From NCBI GenBank assembly GCA_018648265.1, contig JABGRN010000045.1, positions 1 through 34,927 of the forward strand: DNA of 34,927 bases, read 5' to 3'. Both the position numbers and the translations under genes were made by a program. Source of the stretch: Prolixibacteraceae bacterium. GTDB taxonomy: Bacteria; Bacteroidota; Bacteroidia; Bacteroidales; Prolixibacteraceae. Shown here piece by piece: positions 8,242-17,693 of this stretch (position 1 is its first letter; the number at the start of each line of letters is the position of its first letter). The notes beneath the pieces are model-generated. The model saw only the letters and a list, made by a program, of their open reading frames with translations. It was not told the origin of the DNA and did no database searches.

Positions 8242-8560
8242 TTGTTCAATTACTAGTAGTAATAATAATTTAAAGGAATGCAGCTGAATTTTTATGCGAT
8301 ATTTATCAATTCATTTTCTGGCTATCCCAAAACCTAGTACTTCTGGCCTTGTTTTTAAGGTCTGTTTTTGGGAACTTTTCATCATAAAATAAGTTACGGA
8401 TTCAGACTTAATAAACAAAATGGTTGATAAATGTTTAAATAAAGTTTGCCCTTCGGTTTAACGTTTGAGACTTAGAATAATAAATGAACGCTTAAAATTC
8501 ATTCGGGTTTCAAAAACAATTTAAATATATTCTAAACAAACAAAAGATGTAATATTTCAA
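8242..8560. other. Convergent intergenic gap
   Basis: 319 bp between two convergent genes. No coding sequence is supported. CCCAAAAC at 8326-8333 and GTTTTTGGG at 8364-8372 could pair in a loose hairpin enclosing CCTTGTTTTTAAGG, and may act as a weak shared terminator, but there is no clean T-tract next to it. Confidence 0.3.
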
Positions 8561-9853
8561 TCAATTTTTGCCTTTTTTTATCTGAAATATTTGGTATCCA
8601 AAATAGACTAAAACTCCAATAAATAAAGTAATTAGTGTGTCTCTGAATTCGTTGGATTTTGAACTTAGTAAAAGTCCAACACTAATTATTATTCCAAGAA
8701 CTGCCAGAAAATTTCCATATCGAAGTTTGAAAAATGCTTTGTTTTTATTATCGTCGCGGCGAAGTTTGATAAGCGCAGCACAAACAATTCCCAGAATCAT
8801 AACTTTACTTATTACACTAATTGAAACTGCATAAATAAATGTTCCGGTGGCCGAGACTAAAAAGGCAAATGTTGCAAACAGAAAAAGCGACCAGGTTGGA
8901 GTTTGGAATTTTTTGTGAACGAAGGACAGAAACCCGGGAAGTTGGTTTTCGGAGCTTAAAGCGTATGGTAAACGAGAGCCAATTAACATTACCGTGTTTA
9001 TTGTTCCTCCAACCGAAAAAAGTGCCCCAACTGAAATTAGCAAAGCGCCAATTGGTCCCATAAATTGAAGCGCAGCATCTGCAATTGGCCGTTCCGACTC
9101 AGCCAAACCCGGGAAAGTACCAATACATACCATTTGTAGCAATACGTAAAAAACGGTTACAAAACTGATTGTGAATAATAATGCAATGGGAATATTTTTT
9201 CGTGGAGTTTTAATTTCCCCTGTATTTACAATAATTGCTTCGAAACCTGAAAATGCAAAAACCATTAAAAAAATTGAATTTGAAAATTCGAATAATGCTG
9301 GAGTTGATTCATTTAAATTGAAATTATCGGGATTGATAAAAAACAAACCAACAATAATAAAAACAAACAGCGGTAGTAATTTTGCAATTGTAAGCGAGTT
9401 ATTCAGAATAGTCGAACCTTTCACCCCAAAATGGTTGACTAATGTGAAAAATAATGTCAATATAAAAATGGTTGTAATTTTGGCTGTTTGTGTTTCAAAG
9501 GCTGGATTAAAAACACCGAGATAAGTTACAAATATATTAACAAGTGCAGCATAAGTAGCAAGCCGGGTAATCAAGATTAACCAGCCCATTAAAAATGCAG
9601 GGAATTTACCAAAGGCGGTGAGCGTGTATAAATATGGTCCGCCCGTTTTTGTAAATCGACTGGCAACTTCGGCAAAGTTTAAAACAAGAACTAAAATTAC
9701 GGCGGCACAAAAAATGATTACAAGTAAACTATAAATTCCAGCCTGACTGAAAATTTTCGACGGCAAACCAAATATTCCGGATCCTACCAAACTGTTTATC
9801 ATTAACAGAACGAGATCCCATCTTCCTATTACTCGCTTTAGTTTAATGCTCAA
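8561..9853 (-). CDS. APC-superfamily amino acid permease with TTG start
   Basis: 430 aa with about 12 hydrophobic segments. The N terminus (KRVIGRWDLVLLMINSLVGSGIFGLP) carries the helix 1 motif GSGIF of APC-superfamily transporters, which bind the amino acid backbone there. FAFSGFEAIIVNTGEIKTPRKNIPIAL, in the middle, is the helix 6 region and following loop motif of the same superfamily. The start is a TTG at 9851-9853: the only in-frame ATG close by lies inside helix 1 and a stop lies seven codons upstream, so the TTG (or a CTG in the repeat) must be used. A gtttcag heptamer repeat occupies the leader. The gene is the last of a minus-strand run, 30 bp behind the SnoaL-like lipoprotein gene. 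The transported amino acid cannot be read from the sequence. Confidence 0.85.
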   Translation of the reverse strand: MSIKLKRVIGRWDLVLLMINSLVGSGIFGLPSKIFSQAGIYSLLVIIFCAAVILVLVLNFAEVASRFTKTGGPYLYTLTAFGKFPAFLMGWLILITRLATYAALVNIFVTYLGVFNPAFETQTAKITTIFILTLFFTLVNHFGVKGSTILNNSLTIAKLLPLFVFIIVGLFFINPDNFNLNESTPALFEFSNSIFLMVFAFSGFEAIIVNTGEIKTPRKNIPIALLFTISFVTVFYVLLQMVCIGTFPGLAESERPIADAALQFMGPIGALLISVGALFSVGGTINTVMLIGSRLPYALSSENQLPGFLSFVHKKFQTPTWSLFLFATFAFLVSATGTFIYAVSISVISKVMILGIVCAALIKLRRDDNKNKAFFKLRYGNFLAVLGIIISVGLLLSSKSNEFRDTLITLFIGVLVYFGYQIFQIKKGKN

Positions 9854-9854
9854 A

Positions 9855-9879
9855 GTTTCAGGTTTCAGGTTTCAGGTTT
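9855..9879. repeat. Heptamer tandem repeat (gtttcag) directly upstream of a start codon
   Basis: Three perfect copies of gtttcag (9855-9861, 9862-9868, 9869-9875) plus a partial copy fill almost the whole 30-bp space between the permease TTG start and the stop of the preceding gene. No ribosome-binding site other than this repeat is available to the permease. Confidence 0.85.
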
Positions 9880-9883
9880 AAAT

Positions 9884-10321
9884 TTATTTGCCAATTCCTT
9901 CGTTTCCACTGTCGAGAATGTATTTCCAGTTCCCCTCCAAATCTTTCTTCCAAATAGAAACGTATGTCCCTTTTTCGACAATTGTATCCCTTTTCAAAAT
10001 ATATGTTCCGTAAGTAAATCCTAATTCGCCCGATTGTGCAATATCACCATTTATTGGACTCCATGTGAATTGTATTCCTTTTGAATTTGCTTTCTCAAAA
10101 ACTTTGATGATGGCTTTTTTGCCAACCAGCGGCATATTATTCTCGCGAAGTAAAACTGCGTTGTCGTGGGCAAATTCAATAAAAGCTTTGTTAAAACCTA
10201 TTTTTTCAGCAGTTTTCGAGAATTGTTTGTCAACTTCAAAAAGTTCGTTAACATTTGCTTTTGGCTTTTGATTACAGGATATTAAAAGAAGAAATAAGAG
10301 AGCAAATAAAAAATACTTCAT
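9884..10321 (-). CDS. SnoaL/DUF4440-like lipoprotein
   Basis: 145 aa. The signal peptide ends in a lipobox (LLLISC, Cys16), so it should be a lipoprotein. The mature part has the length and pattern of the NTF2/SnoaL-like DUF4440 family: an N-terminal helix (VNELFEVDKQFSKTAEKIGFNKAFIEF), then DNAVLLRENNMPLVGKKAIIKVF, then beta strands with LGFTYGTYIL and VSIWKKDLEGNWKYILDSGN. These cone-shaped domains bind small ligands or act as simple enzymes; no catalytic residues are assignable here. The gene is 9 bp downstream of the 1392-aa gene and 30 bp upstream of the permease gene, so the three are probably one transcript. Confidence 0.8.
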   Translation of the reverse strand: MKYFLFALLFLLLISCNQKPKANVNELFEVDKQFSKTAEKIGFNKAFIEFAHDNAVLLRENNMPLVGKKAIIKVFEKANSKGIQFTWSPINGDIAQSGELGFTYGTYILKRDTIVEKGTYVSIWKKDLEGNWKYILDSGNEGIGK

Positions 10322-10330
10322 TTTAAAGGT

Positions 10331-13300
10331 TTAATTGTTTTTTCCAAGTACCATTAACGACTCCATAAAGTTGCGCATATCATTGGTAACTTCCAAAACG
10401 CTTTTTCCACCTGTAATTTTTCTGATTTCGCGGTCGGCGGTAAATGGATCTTTTCTTCCGTTACCCATTTCACCAAGTACATTGTTTATCTCTACCCAGT
10501 AATTTTTATGTTTTTGCCATGCTTCAAACGATGGAGTATTGGCTTTAGGTCTCTTTTGGTCAATGAGGGGCATCATTTTCGTGTTACAATCTTTTGAAGT
10601 CCCGCGAGCAATTTCAACATATTTCTCTACTCTTTCAAAATCACCGGCATTTCTTAAATCAGTTGCTTTGTTAAGTGTAACATCTGCTGTTTGTCCTGCC
10701 CAATCATTGTTTGCGTTAAGTATTCCATTTTTTTCAAGAACGGGTAAATCGGCATTGGCATCTCCCATTTTACCATGTGTAATATTTTCCCACGAGTGGC
10801 TTGGGCTTTGTCCCGTTTCTGCCTCGTACGACATCTCCCATGCTGCTTGTGCTTCAGCGTGCCAGGTTTCAATGGGTACTGATTTTCCATTTTTTATTGG
10901 CGGAATCGGTCGTCCATTGTCATCTAAATTTGGTTTTCGTCCGGCATCATAATCCATGTTTACAGTTTTGCTTCCAAGTAATGCCTCGGGAGGTACTGTT
11001 TCTCCGCGTGCCTCCATTTCCCGTGCTCGTTGCAATTCACCCGGGTCGGGTTTATTTCGAATGGGTTCAAGTTCTTCTGCATTCCATCCATTTTTTTGCA
11101 TTTCAGTTTGATATCGTTTTTCTACTCTTTTATGCACCCGATCCATCGAATTGCTGTAGCGCTTTATCATTTCAATATTTTTCGGCTGTTTCTGTAAATT
11201 TTTCATCATTATTTTAGCCTGTGGCGAGGAGTGAATTTTTGCTGAACGATCATCCAGTTCAATCAGTATCTTTTTAATTTCACTTGGTGGGGCATCGGCT
11301 TTTCTTGCATTCTCTAACTTTTCAAAGGTTTTTTTGTATGAATTTACTTTATTTCTGCCATCGGCAACTTGCTGGCGATGAACCTCAATTTCCTGATTTG
11401 TTAACGGTCGGTTAAAATCTGGTTCTTCAATTTTGGGAGTAGTATTATTCGCATCAATATTGTTTTTGGATATATCTGTATTTCCCCTTGGTCGTTGACT
11501 TGTTCCGTCGGCATCAATTACAGTTTGCGGGCGAGAATTTATATCTGAATCGATTTTACCATTGGGTCGATTAAATTTTGAAGATATTTTCCCGACACCA
11601 AATTCCATTGTTTTTTCGGTGATTATTCCTTTGGCAGCTTCCCATGTGGCTCCTACTATGGCATCACTTAAATCGCCACCCTCATTTACTGCTCCTTCAA
11701 ATCCACGGAATGCATCAACAGCAACCCCTGTAGCCTGGTTATACGATCCTGCAACACGTAAAAAAGCTTCTTTCGGACCTCCGTCAATGTAGCCGGTTAT
11801 TCCCTGATAAACACAGTTTATGTGTTTGCCACCAAAAAGCGATAATCCCATCATTGAATAATCGGCTGTAGTTTTTACAATTTCGGCAGTATAAAGACAT
11901 GTTTCAGCCCATTCAGCTTCTTCAATGGCCTCTTTATTATCATCCAGCGCTTTATCCATTTTACCCTGAAAATACTTTATCCCAATAGCATTTGCTTCAT
12001 TAATTACCTCACCGGCGGCTTCTTCGTCCATATCGGCCATTATTTTACCGGTGTATTTTTTGTTTATAATTTTTCTCACCTTTCTGGCTTCATCATCGGG
12101 TAAACGATCCGCCATTTCATAAGCTTTTCGCATGCCGCGGCTAATGTTTTCCATTTTTCGTTGATCTTTGGCAATTTTTTGAATAAAATTACTCTTGGCG
12201 TAATTATCCCAGGGCGTTCGGTTATAAACTATAATTCCTGTTTTTATTGTTTCAATGCGGTCTTTTTCAGATTGGATGTTTGACTGGGCACTTAAAATTC
12301 GCATTTCTAAATTTTTTATGCTTTTTAAGTCAGTTACTTTTGTCAATTCTTTTTGGTCGCTAATTAAATTTTTCTGAATAATTGCAATATTGTCATTATG
12401 AAACTTGATGGTTTCTGTATCAATTTTTTGTCTCTCTTTCGGGGTTTTATCGTCATCAAAATTTAATAGGTTTTCATCTGGCAGTATATTTTCGCCCAAC
12501 ACTTCTTCCTCATTAGGAATTGAGCTTTTTGTTTTGTTTACTTTAGGTCGAACATTTCCATTTAGTACATCTGCATATTCTTCGTTTAGTTTTTGAAGCT
12601 GGCTGGCATAGTCACTCCTCCATTTAGGAAGGGCTTCTTTCTTTCCTTCATATTCTTCTTTTCTTTTTGTTGTTTCTGATGGTCCGAGAAAAGCAATATT
12701 GATTGCTTCCTCTGCATTTTGCCGCCAAGCCATGTATCCACGATGTTTGCTGCCTGCCCAATTATCTTCCGGAACTACTTCCAATAAATCCTTCCAGGTT
12801 TTTGCTTCATCGTTAAAAGGTGGAACAGGAGGTACTAAATACTTGCTTTTAATTTTTGAATTTGTAGAACTGCTTACTTTTGACCTGTTTGATAGTGCTG
12901 ATGGCAATTGATAAAAATTTGCAATCATTGCATTGTCATGTATTTGATATGTGGAAACAACTTCAACACCCGAGTAATTCCATGATAACCAAATATTTGG
13001 TTCTAATTCTTCGAATACGATTAACAGATCGAATACACCCGGTATAACTCCCAAAAAAACGTCATCGTCATCAACTTTCTGTGCTCCGGGTTTATTAATA
13101 TCGTAGCCTTTTGCTTCCATTGCTTCTAAATTTGAAACGGGAAACCTATAGACCAGAACTTTGTCATCATCATATTTACAAGCAACTTTTAGCAAGAAAC
13201 GTTTTCCTTCGGCATCTAACCATTCTCCTTCAAACGCATATTCAGCCAGATCAAAATTAAAGGCTTCTTTATACCTTCGTTGCCTTTCAGCCATTATTTT

Positions 13301-14509
13301 TGCCCCGTTAGGAGGGTTTCCAAGAGCTACTAAATCGTTTGTAATTTGCTGAAGTCTTTTTTGCCTCGAGATTAATAAATTTTGATATTTTTTGGCCAGA
13401 TCAATATAAGAAATACTTAACTCCTGATCGTCGTATTCAGCAGCATAACCGGCATTTTGTATGGCTTGTTCCATTAAAATACTACTTTGGTTTATACTAC
13501 TCCGATAGCTTAAAAATTCACCTAGCAGCGGATTGAATTTATTGAGATAAGTAACAGCTTCTTCAAATGGTGTTTGTCTCAAGGGAGCCCATTCTTTTTC
13601 AAATTTTTTATTTTCTTCATTCGAAAGAGGACCGTAAACAAGGCGCATTCCTTCCATGGCAGCCGAAACTGTACCATCCCATTCGGTTTGCGAGATAGTG
13701 TTAATTTCGAGGAAAGGCAGGGGTTTAGAAGGCGGAATGTCGGTCATCTTGCTAAGATCGATGCGAGGAATAACAAAGTCATTCTTGTTTCTATTCCCAT
13801 TTCGGTTAATATTTCTTTTGTTTTCTGTATCTATTGGAGCATTTTTGTTTTCCGGTTTTGTTTCTTCCTTTTTCTCTGTTTCAATGGGTTTGTTTTCCTC
13901 TACCTTTTCTGTACTATTTTTTCTCTTAACTTTTACCGTTGCTTCACCCCGACTTTGAGCAATAAGTATTTCCGGATAATCAATTATCGAAATGTCGGCA
14001 ATAAAATCGAGTGCTTCCTGCCTGATTTTTATTTTCTGAGCTACTTTATCAAATACATAAACTGTGTATGCCTGGTTGTTAACAAAAGCATTCAAAATAA
14101 ATCCACGATGATTGTATTTTTTTGACACATAAGTCATCATGTGACAATTTTTATGACCCAATAAAGAATATTCGCTTTTGGGTTTAAATTTGTCTACATA
14201 ATCTTTTCGTGCAAGCTGCTCCTCAAACATTTGGTACATTAGCCTGTTAAATTCTTTTTTTGTTGGGCATTGAGTTGGCTGCTTTTTTAATCGGATCATG
14301 TAATTTAAAGTACCATTAATATAATGGTTGAATGTAAGGTATGTTTCGTTTGTATTTTCTGTATCCAGTTTCCAGCCCGGTAAAATATTTACCTTAAATA
14401 GTCCGAAGTTTTCCGGTTGGAACTGATTTGACTGATTTGCAGTGACATCTGTTGAAAACCATATAATCTGATAGAAAAAGAAAAATGGAATTAACTTGGA
14501 CAATTTCAT
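10331..14509 (-). CDS. Large secreted protein of unknown function, 1392 aa
   Basis: I do not recognise this family. Residues 1-25 are a signal peptide (cleavage near VTA-NQ). Residues about 30-190 form a globular domain (FGLFKVNILPGWKLD..., LNAFVNNQAYTVYVFD) reminiscent of PsbP-type lipoprotein folds. Residues about 195-250 are a charged, low-complexity Lys/Glu/Asn linker. Residues about 255-620 are mixed, and about 620-880 are long charged helices. A glycine-rich hydrophobic helix region (MMGLSLFGGKHINCVYQGITGYIDGG, then GVGKISSK) follows at about 890-1000. The C-terminal about 230 residues form a separate polar domain with WHAEAQAAWEMSYE and SHSWENITHGKMGD. It begins a minus-strand run with a SnoaL-like lipoprotein and an APC permease. 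The layout is toxin-like (delivery, helical, hydrophobic, variable C terminus), but that is speculation. Confidence 0.75.
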   Translation of the reverse strand: MKLSKLIPFFFFYQIIWFSTDVTANQSNQFQPENFGLFKVNILPGWKLDTENTNETYLTFNHYINGTLNYMIRLKKQPTQCPTKKEFNRLMYQMFEEQLARKDYVDKFKPKSEYSLLGHKNCHMMTYVSKKYNHRGFILNAFVNNQAYTVYVFDKVAQKIKIRQEALDFIADISIIDYPEILIAQSRGEATVKVKRKNSTEKVEENKPIETEKKEETKPENKNAPIDTENKRNINRNGNRNKNDFVIPRIDLSKMTDIPPSKPLPFLEINTISQTEWDGTVSAAMEGMRLVYGPLSNEENKKFEKEWAPLRQTPFEEAVTYLNKFNPLLGEFLSYRSSINQSSILMEQAIQNAGYAAEYDDQELSISYIDLAKKYQNLLISRQKRLQQITNDLVALGNPPNGAKIMAERQRRYKEAFNFDLAEYAFEGEWLDAEGKRFLLKVACKYDDDKVLVYRFPVSNLEAMEAKGYDINKPGAQKVDDDDVFLGVIPGVFDLLIVFEELEPNIWLSWNYSGVEVVSTYQIHDNAMIANFYQLPSALSNRSKVSSSTNSKIKSKYLVPPVPPFNDEAKTWKDLLEVVPEDNWAGSKHRGYMAWRQNAEEAINIAFLGPSETTKRKEEYEGKKEALPKWRSDYASQLQKLNEEYADVLNGNVRPKVNKTKSSIPNEEEVLGENILPDENLLNFDDDKTPKERQKIDTETIKFHNDNIAIIQKNLISDQKELTKVTDLKSIKNLEMRILSAQSNIQSEKDRIETIKTGIIVYNRTPWDNYAKSNFIQKIAKDQRKMENISRGMRKAYEMADRLPDDEARKVRKIINKKYTGKIMADMDEEAAGEVINEANAIGIKYFQGKMDKALDDNKEAIEEAEWAETCLYTAEIVKTTADYSMMGLSLFGGKHINCVYQGITGYIDGGPKEAFLRVAGSYNQATGVAVDAFRGFEGAVNEGGDLSDAIVGATWEAAKGIITEKTMEFGVGKISSKFNRPNGKIDSDINSRPQTVIDADGTSQRPRGNTDISKNNIDANNTTPKIEEPDFNRPLTNQEIEVHRQQVADGRNKVNSYKKTFEKLENARKADAPPSEIKKILIELDDRSAKIHSSPQAKIMMKNLQKQPKNIEMIKRYSNSMDRVHKRVEKRYQTEMQKNGWNAEELEPIRNKPDPGELQRAREMEARGETVPPEALLGSKTVNMDYDAGRKPNLDDNGRPIPPIKNGKSVPIETWHAEAQAAWEMSYEAETGQSPSHSWENITHGKMGDANADLPVLEKNGILNANNDWAGQTADVTLNKATDLRNAGDFERVEKYVEIARGTSKDCNTKMMPLIDQKRPKANTPSFEAWQKHKNYWVEINNVLGEMGNGRKDPFTADREIRKITGGKSVLEVTNDMRNFMESLMVLGKNN

Positions 14510-15048
14510 AATCGAATCTTTATATAATTCTATAAATGTATTAAAAACAAACTGTATGGCAGAGATAATTGAGTCAATTTTTTCTGATAAATTTCTCCTT
14601 AATATAGTATGATAGTACCGTGTGGTTTTATTCTATTTCAGGCAATAATATCCTATGTTTCCTCCGTCTCCCCTTATTCGCGTAAGAGGGCACAAACATA
14701 AGAAGGACGTTTAAAAAATTGTCACTATTACCGGATTAGTTTGAAAGGATGACTAAAACTAATGGAAAAATAAGTTGTTGAATTTGGTTGTAAAAAATCT
14801 GGGTTGAAACTTCTTCGCGGCCATGGTACGAACGAACCAGATTGTTATTTCAAAGCAGATTATAAATTAATTTCAGAGTTACCCTATTTTTATTGCGAAA
14901 ACAATCATAAAGTATTTTCCCGAAAAAAGTATAGTTGCCATTTAATTTTAATTATGGTATAGGTTAATTAATATAGAGTTATCAATATCCGGCACAATTG
15001 GATAAACCTACAATCTTTTTTTCCTTTGAATAAGCAACTACTAATTTT
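14510..15048. other. 539-bp gap without a supported gene
   Basis: Between two minus-strand genes. It should hold the promoter of the 1392-aa gene and the 3' end of the T9SS/MORN gene. A CAAACATA (TATGTTTG on the minus strand) at 14693-14700 matches the -7 consensus, but no TTG lies at the expected -33 distance. No open frame looks coding. Confidence 0.3.
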
Positions 15049-16821
15049 CTACTGAACTATAATTTTTTTGGTTTTTGTGGTGCTATCTGATGAAATAATG
15101 ATATGATAAATCCCTTTTCCTAAATGCGAAACATCAAACTGTTCGGTATGGTTGATTGAGTTTGTTTTTATATTTCGTTCCTCTATTACCTGACCCATTG
15201 TATTGATTAATATCAAGGTTAAATCATAGGCTTCCTTTGAATTAAACCGTAATTTGAATTTCCCGTTACATGGATTTGGATAAACCAGATAATCAGTACT
15301 AAAACCCTCCGCTTCAATTAAACCTGTACTACCTGTAGTAAACTTAACGCAATTGCCGTAGTTTGTATATAAACTGTTTGAGGCATAAGCCCTTGCATAA
15401 TAAGTAGTTCCAGGTGTAAGCTCTGAAAGTACCACTGAATATTGGCCTAATCCGGTTCCTGATGATTTAACCCTGTCATTTGTTGTGGGATTATAGAAAG
15501 TCGCCCAGACAATTCCTCTATCATTTATATCTGATCCACCATCCTCAAAAATATACCCTTCAATGCTTACACTTGTCGAGGAAGCATTTCCTAAATATTC
15601 GGTGGTCATTGTTGGGATATTAATAATCCCACGTTTTTGCATGTATGCCTCATTAGCAACCCTTTTTAAAATATCTCCCTGGGAATAATGCATCAAGGTA
15701 AGTAGTGCTCCAGCCATAGCAATATCGCGTGAACTTGCATTTAGTGATAAAGATTTTAAGGATGGACTAATTTTATTCAATGCATTTCTTATTTCTTTAT
15801 TTTTATAATACAAAGAAGCAAAGTCTAATGAAATTTGTGCTGATTTAGTTGAATCTTCAAGGAGAAAATAAAATGCCACTCTCGCCATACGAATATCCAA
15901 ACTATCGATAAAAAGAGGATCTTCCAAATCCAGGGTTCCATAGCTGGCTAACAAGCTATCAAATTCCAGGCAGAATTGTTCAAAATCCTGCTCAGTTACC
16001 TCAAAATAATCATTTAGTTGAGTTAAATAACCTGGATACCTATTTTTTACGCTATAAAAAGTGCCGGGATCCCCTTCCCAAAACCGGTCGATAACAGCCA
16101 GCCTGAATTCTGCATTTTTTGTAAGTTCCATACCGTGTAAAGTTGCCACATCCGAATTCATTTGTATGATGCTGTCGTAAGGTGTTTCTTCCAGTTCCCA
16201 CTCGGCATCACCATAGTATCCTCCATATTCTTCTTCATTGAATTCATAACTATTCATCACTGTTTCCAATGAATCTAGGTATTTTTCAACATATTCATTA
16301 TTAAATCCATAATAATTTAAATCCAACAAATACCATGGGTATTTATTCACAAGTATCTGGAATGCTGATTCATCAGTAGTATTTATCACACCGGCTTTTT
16401 CGCATGGAATTACCTTCCCCATTTTGTAGCATATATAGCTTACTTCAGTAGGTGGGTCACTTTCGGTACCTTTGTAAAGCGTAAAAGTACCATGCTTAAG
16501 TCCATGCACCATATTTCCAACTTCGATAGTTTGTTGAGAAATGTATGAGCGATACATCTGAGAATATTTTCCATGCCATCTTCCTTTATCATCCATATTT
16601 CCGCGTTCAGTTTTCTCAAGTACTAAATATAACGTTGTGGTACGTCCATAAGTTCCATCGGGAAAATGTTCAAGTGGCCCCATATTAACTTTAAGCTTGG
16701 GAAGTTGTGATATATCAGTCGGTACGATCGCAGATCCTAGTGCCAAATAAATAATAACTCCTAATCCTAATAGTGAGATGATACAATTAAGAATAAGGTT
16801 CTTTAATTCTTTTGTTTTCAT
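15049..16821 (-). CDS. T9SS-sorted protein with MORN-like N-terminal region
   Basis: I choose the ATG at 16819-16821 (MKTKELKNLILN) over a TTG-type start 42 bp upstream, because it places the hydrophobic signal or anchor (CIISLLGLGVIIYLALG) directly at the N terminus; the product is 590 aa. Residues about 50-125 contain MORN-like repeats (GRWHGKY, GLKHGTFTLYKG). The middle (about 130-370) is acidic and helical with no recognised family. Residues about 380-500 look like a beta-sandwich domain (DRGIVWATF, LTPGTTYYARAYASN) of FN3/Ig type. The last about 80 residues are a T9SS type A sorting domain (LVYPNPCNGKFKLRF ... GKGIYHIIIS ... KKIIVQ). The start overlaps the 3' end of the VanZ-like gene by 35 bp, suggesting coupled translation. 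Confidence 0.8.
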   Translation of the reverse strand: MKTKELKNLILNCIISLLGLGVIIYLALGSAIVPTDISQLPKLKVNMGPLEHFPDGTYGRTTTLYLVLEKTERGNMDDKGRWHGKYSQMYRSYISQQTIEVGNMVHGLKHGTFTLYKGTESDPPTEVSYICYKMGKVIPCEKAGVINTTDESAFQILVNKYPWYLLDLNYYGFNNEYVEKYLDSLETVMNSYEFNEEEYGGYYGDAEWELEETPYDSIIQMNSDVATLHGMELTKNAEFRLAVIDRFWEGDPGTFYSVKNRYPGYLTQLNDYFEVTEQDFEQFCLEFDSLLASYGTLDLEDPLFIDSLDIRMARVAFYFLLEDSTKSAQISLDFASLYYKNKEIRNALNKISPSLKSLSLNASSRDIAMAGALLTLMHYSQGDILKRVANEAYMQKRGIINIPTMTTEYLGNASSTSVSIEGYIFEDGGSDINDRGIVWATFYNPTTNDRVKSSGTGLGQYSVVLSELTPGTTYYARAYASNSLYTNYGNCVKFTTGSTGLIEAEGFSTDYLVYPNPCNGKFKLRFNSKEAYDLTLILINTMGQVIEERNIKTNSINHTEQFDVSHLGKGIYHIIISSDSTTKTKKIIVQ

Positions 16822-17263
16822 AATTATGTTTATATTTTGGTTTAATCCCAACAATAATTCCAAGTGTCAGACCTAAAGCTCCAAAAAAAATATCCTGCCA
16901 ACAAAATGTTCCGGGTATGGTTTCGGTAAACTGAAGCACTTCAAATCCCAGTATCAATAGGGGGATACTGCTTATCCAGATAATTTTTACCCAGTTTTTA
17001 TTATACCACCAAATACATGTTATAAATAATGAATAGGCAAATGCCCATAATCCATTTGGGAGTGAATATATAAACCAGGCTGGAAGCGATTTGCTTAAAT
17101 GAATAAAATTTAGACGTAAAGGCATAAGACGTTCATAAAAGCCGATTGATTTTAACCAATTAAAAAAAATAGCTTCCGACGGTCGTAAGAAAATATAAAT
17201 TAACCCACCTAATATTAAAGCTAAAGCAAAAGGAAAAAAAAACCTGTTAAAAAAACGGTCCAT
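16787..17263 (-). CDS. VanZ-like membrane protein
   Basis: 158 aa with about four membrane helices. The C-terminal half has the VanZ-like signature: GFEVLQFTETIPGTFCWQDIFFGALGLTLGIIVG, i.e. the conserved E..Q before a polar loop, then D and G..G in the last helix. VanZ-domain proteins are poorly understood; VanZ itself gives low-level teicoplanin resistance. The 3' end overlaps the start of the next gene (15049-16821) by 35 bp, so the two should be expressed together. There is no evidence for antibiotic resistance in this context. Confidence 0.7.
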   Translation of the reverse strand: MDRFFNRFFFPFALALILGGLIYIFLRPSEAIFFNWLKSIGFYERLMPLRLNFIHLSKSLPAWFIYSLPNGLWAFAYSLFITCIWWYNKNWVKIIWISSIPLLILGFEVLQFTETIPGTFCWQDIFFGALGLTLGIIVGIKPKYKHNYENKRIKEPYS

Positions 17264-17384
17264 AAAGATTCAATTTTGGCAGAGTTGATCCTGTCTCCCT
17301 TAATGACAAAAGTTCATAATGGTAAGTTAAATAATAATTTCCTTTAATAAGATGTTTTATAACAATCAAAAACAACAATGATAT

Positions 17385-17490
17385 CACATCTGTCCTAAAT
17401 AAAGCCAATTAGTATTTTTATGTTTCAGAACCACAAAAATAACAGCTCCGGCTTTTCGGAGCCTAATTGGCTTTATTTAGGACAAATGTG
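17385..17490. repeat. Near-perfect inverted-repeat element with internal hairpin
   Basis: Two 27-bp arms at 17385-17411 and 17464-17490 match with a single difference (core TCCTAAATAAAGCCAATTA). Between them is a 52-bp centre with its own perfect 6-bp hairpin GCTCCG/CGGAGC at 17445-17462 (loop GCTTTT). The 106-bp element lies between two minus-strand genes and is non-coding. The inner CTTTTCGGAG also occurs in the outer arms of the element at 6264-6404. No flanking target duplication is visible. It may be a MITE-like or regulatory hairpin element. Confidence 0.8.
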
Positions 17491-17623
17491 AATTGGAATA
17501 TAAAAAGCGGATAAATATTTTAACTCTGTAATGCTCTCTTTCGTTGTTATTTGTGATTGTAAAATCAACAAAATGACAATTGGGTTTATTTCACAAGTAT
17601 GATTTTTTGTGTCAAAATGGTAA

Positions 17624-17660
17624 AAAAAAGTCCGGTCATTTATTTTGACAGGACTTTTTT
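17624..17660 (-). terminator. Rho-independent terminator of the M16 peptidase gene
   Basis: The arms AAAAAAGTCC (17624-17633) and GGACTTTTTT (17651-17660) are perfect inverted repeats, with inner GTCA/TGAC. The hairpin lies 34 bp past the stop codon at 17694. The A- and T-runs on both sides make it usable in both directions. Confidence 0.75.
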
Positions 17661-17693
17661 AAATAGTTTCTTAATATGTGTGAAGATTGTTGT

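Noticed and set aside
13574-14125. 183-codon plus-strand frame
   Set aside because: It is a Phe/Leu/Ile-rich antisense shadow of the N-terminal part of the 1392-aa gene, with no start context.
16787-17263. Teicoplanin resistance gene vanZ
   Set aside because: Only VanZ-like fold features are present, with no other van genes nearby; a general membrane role is more likely.
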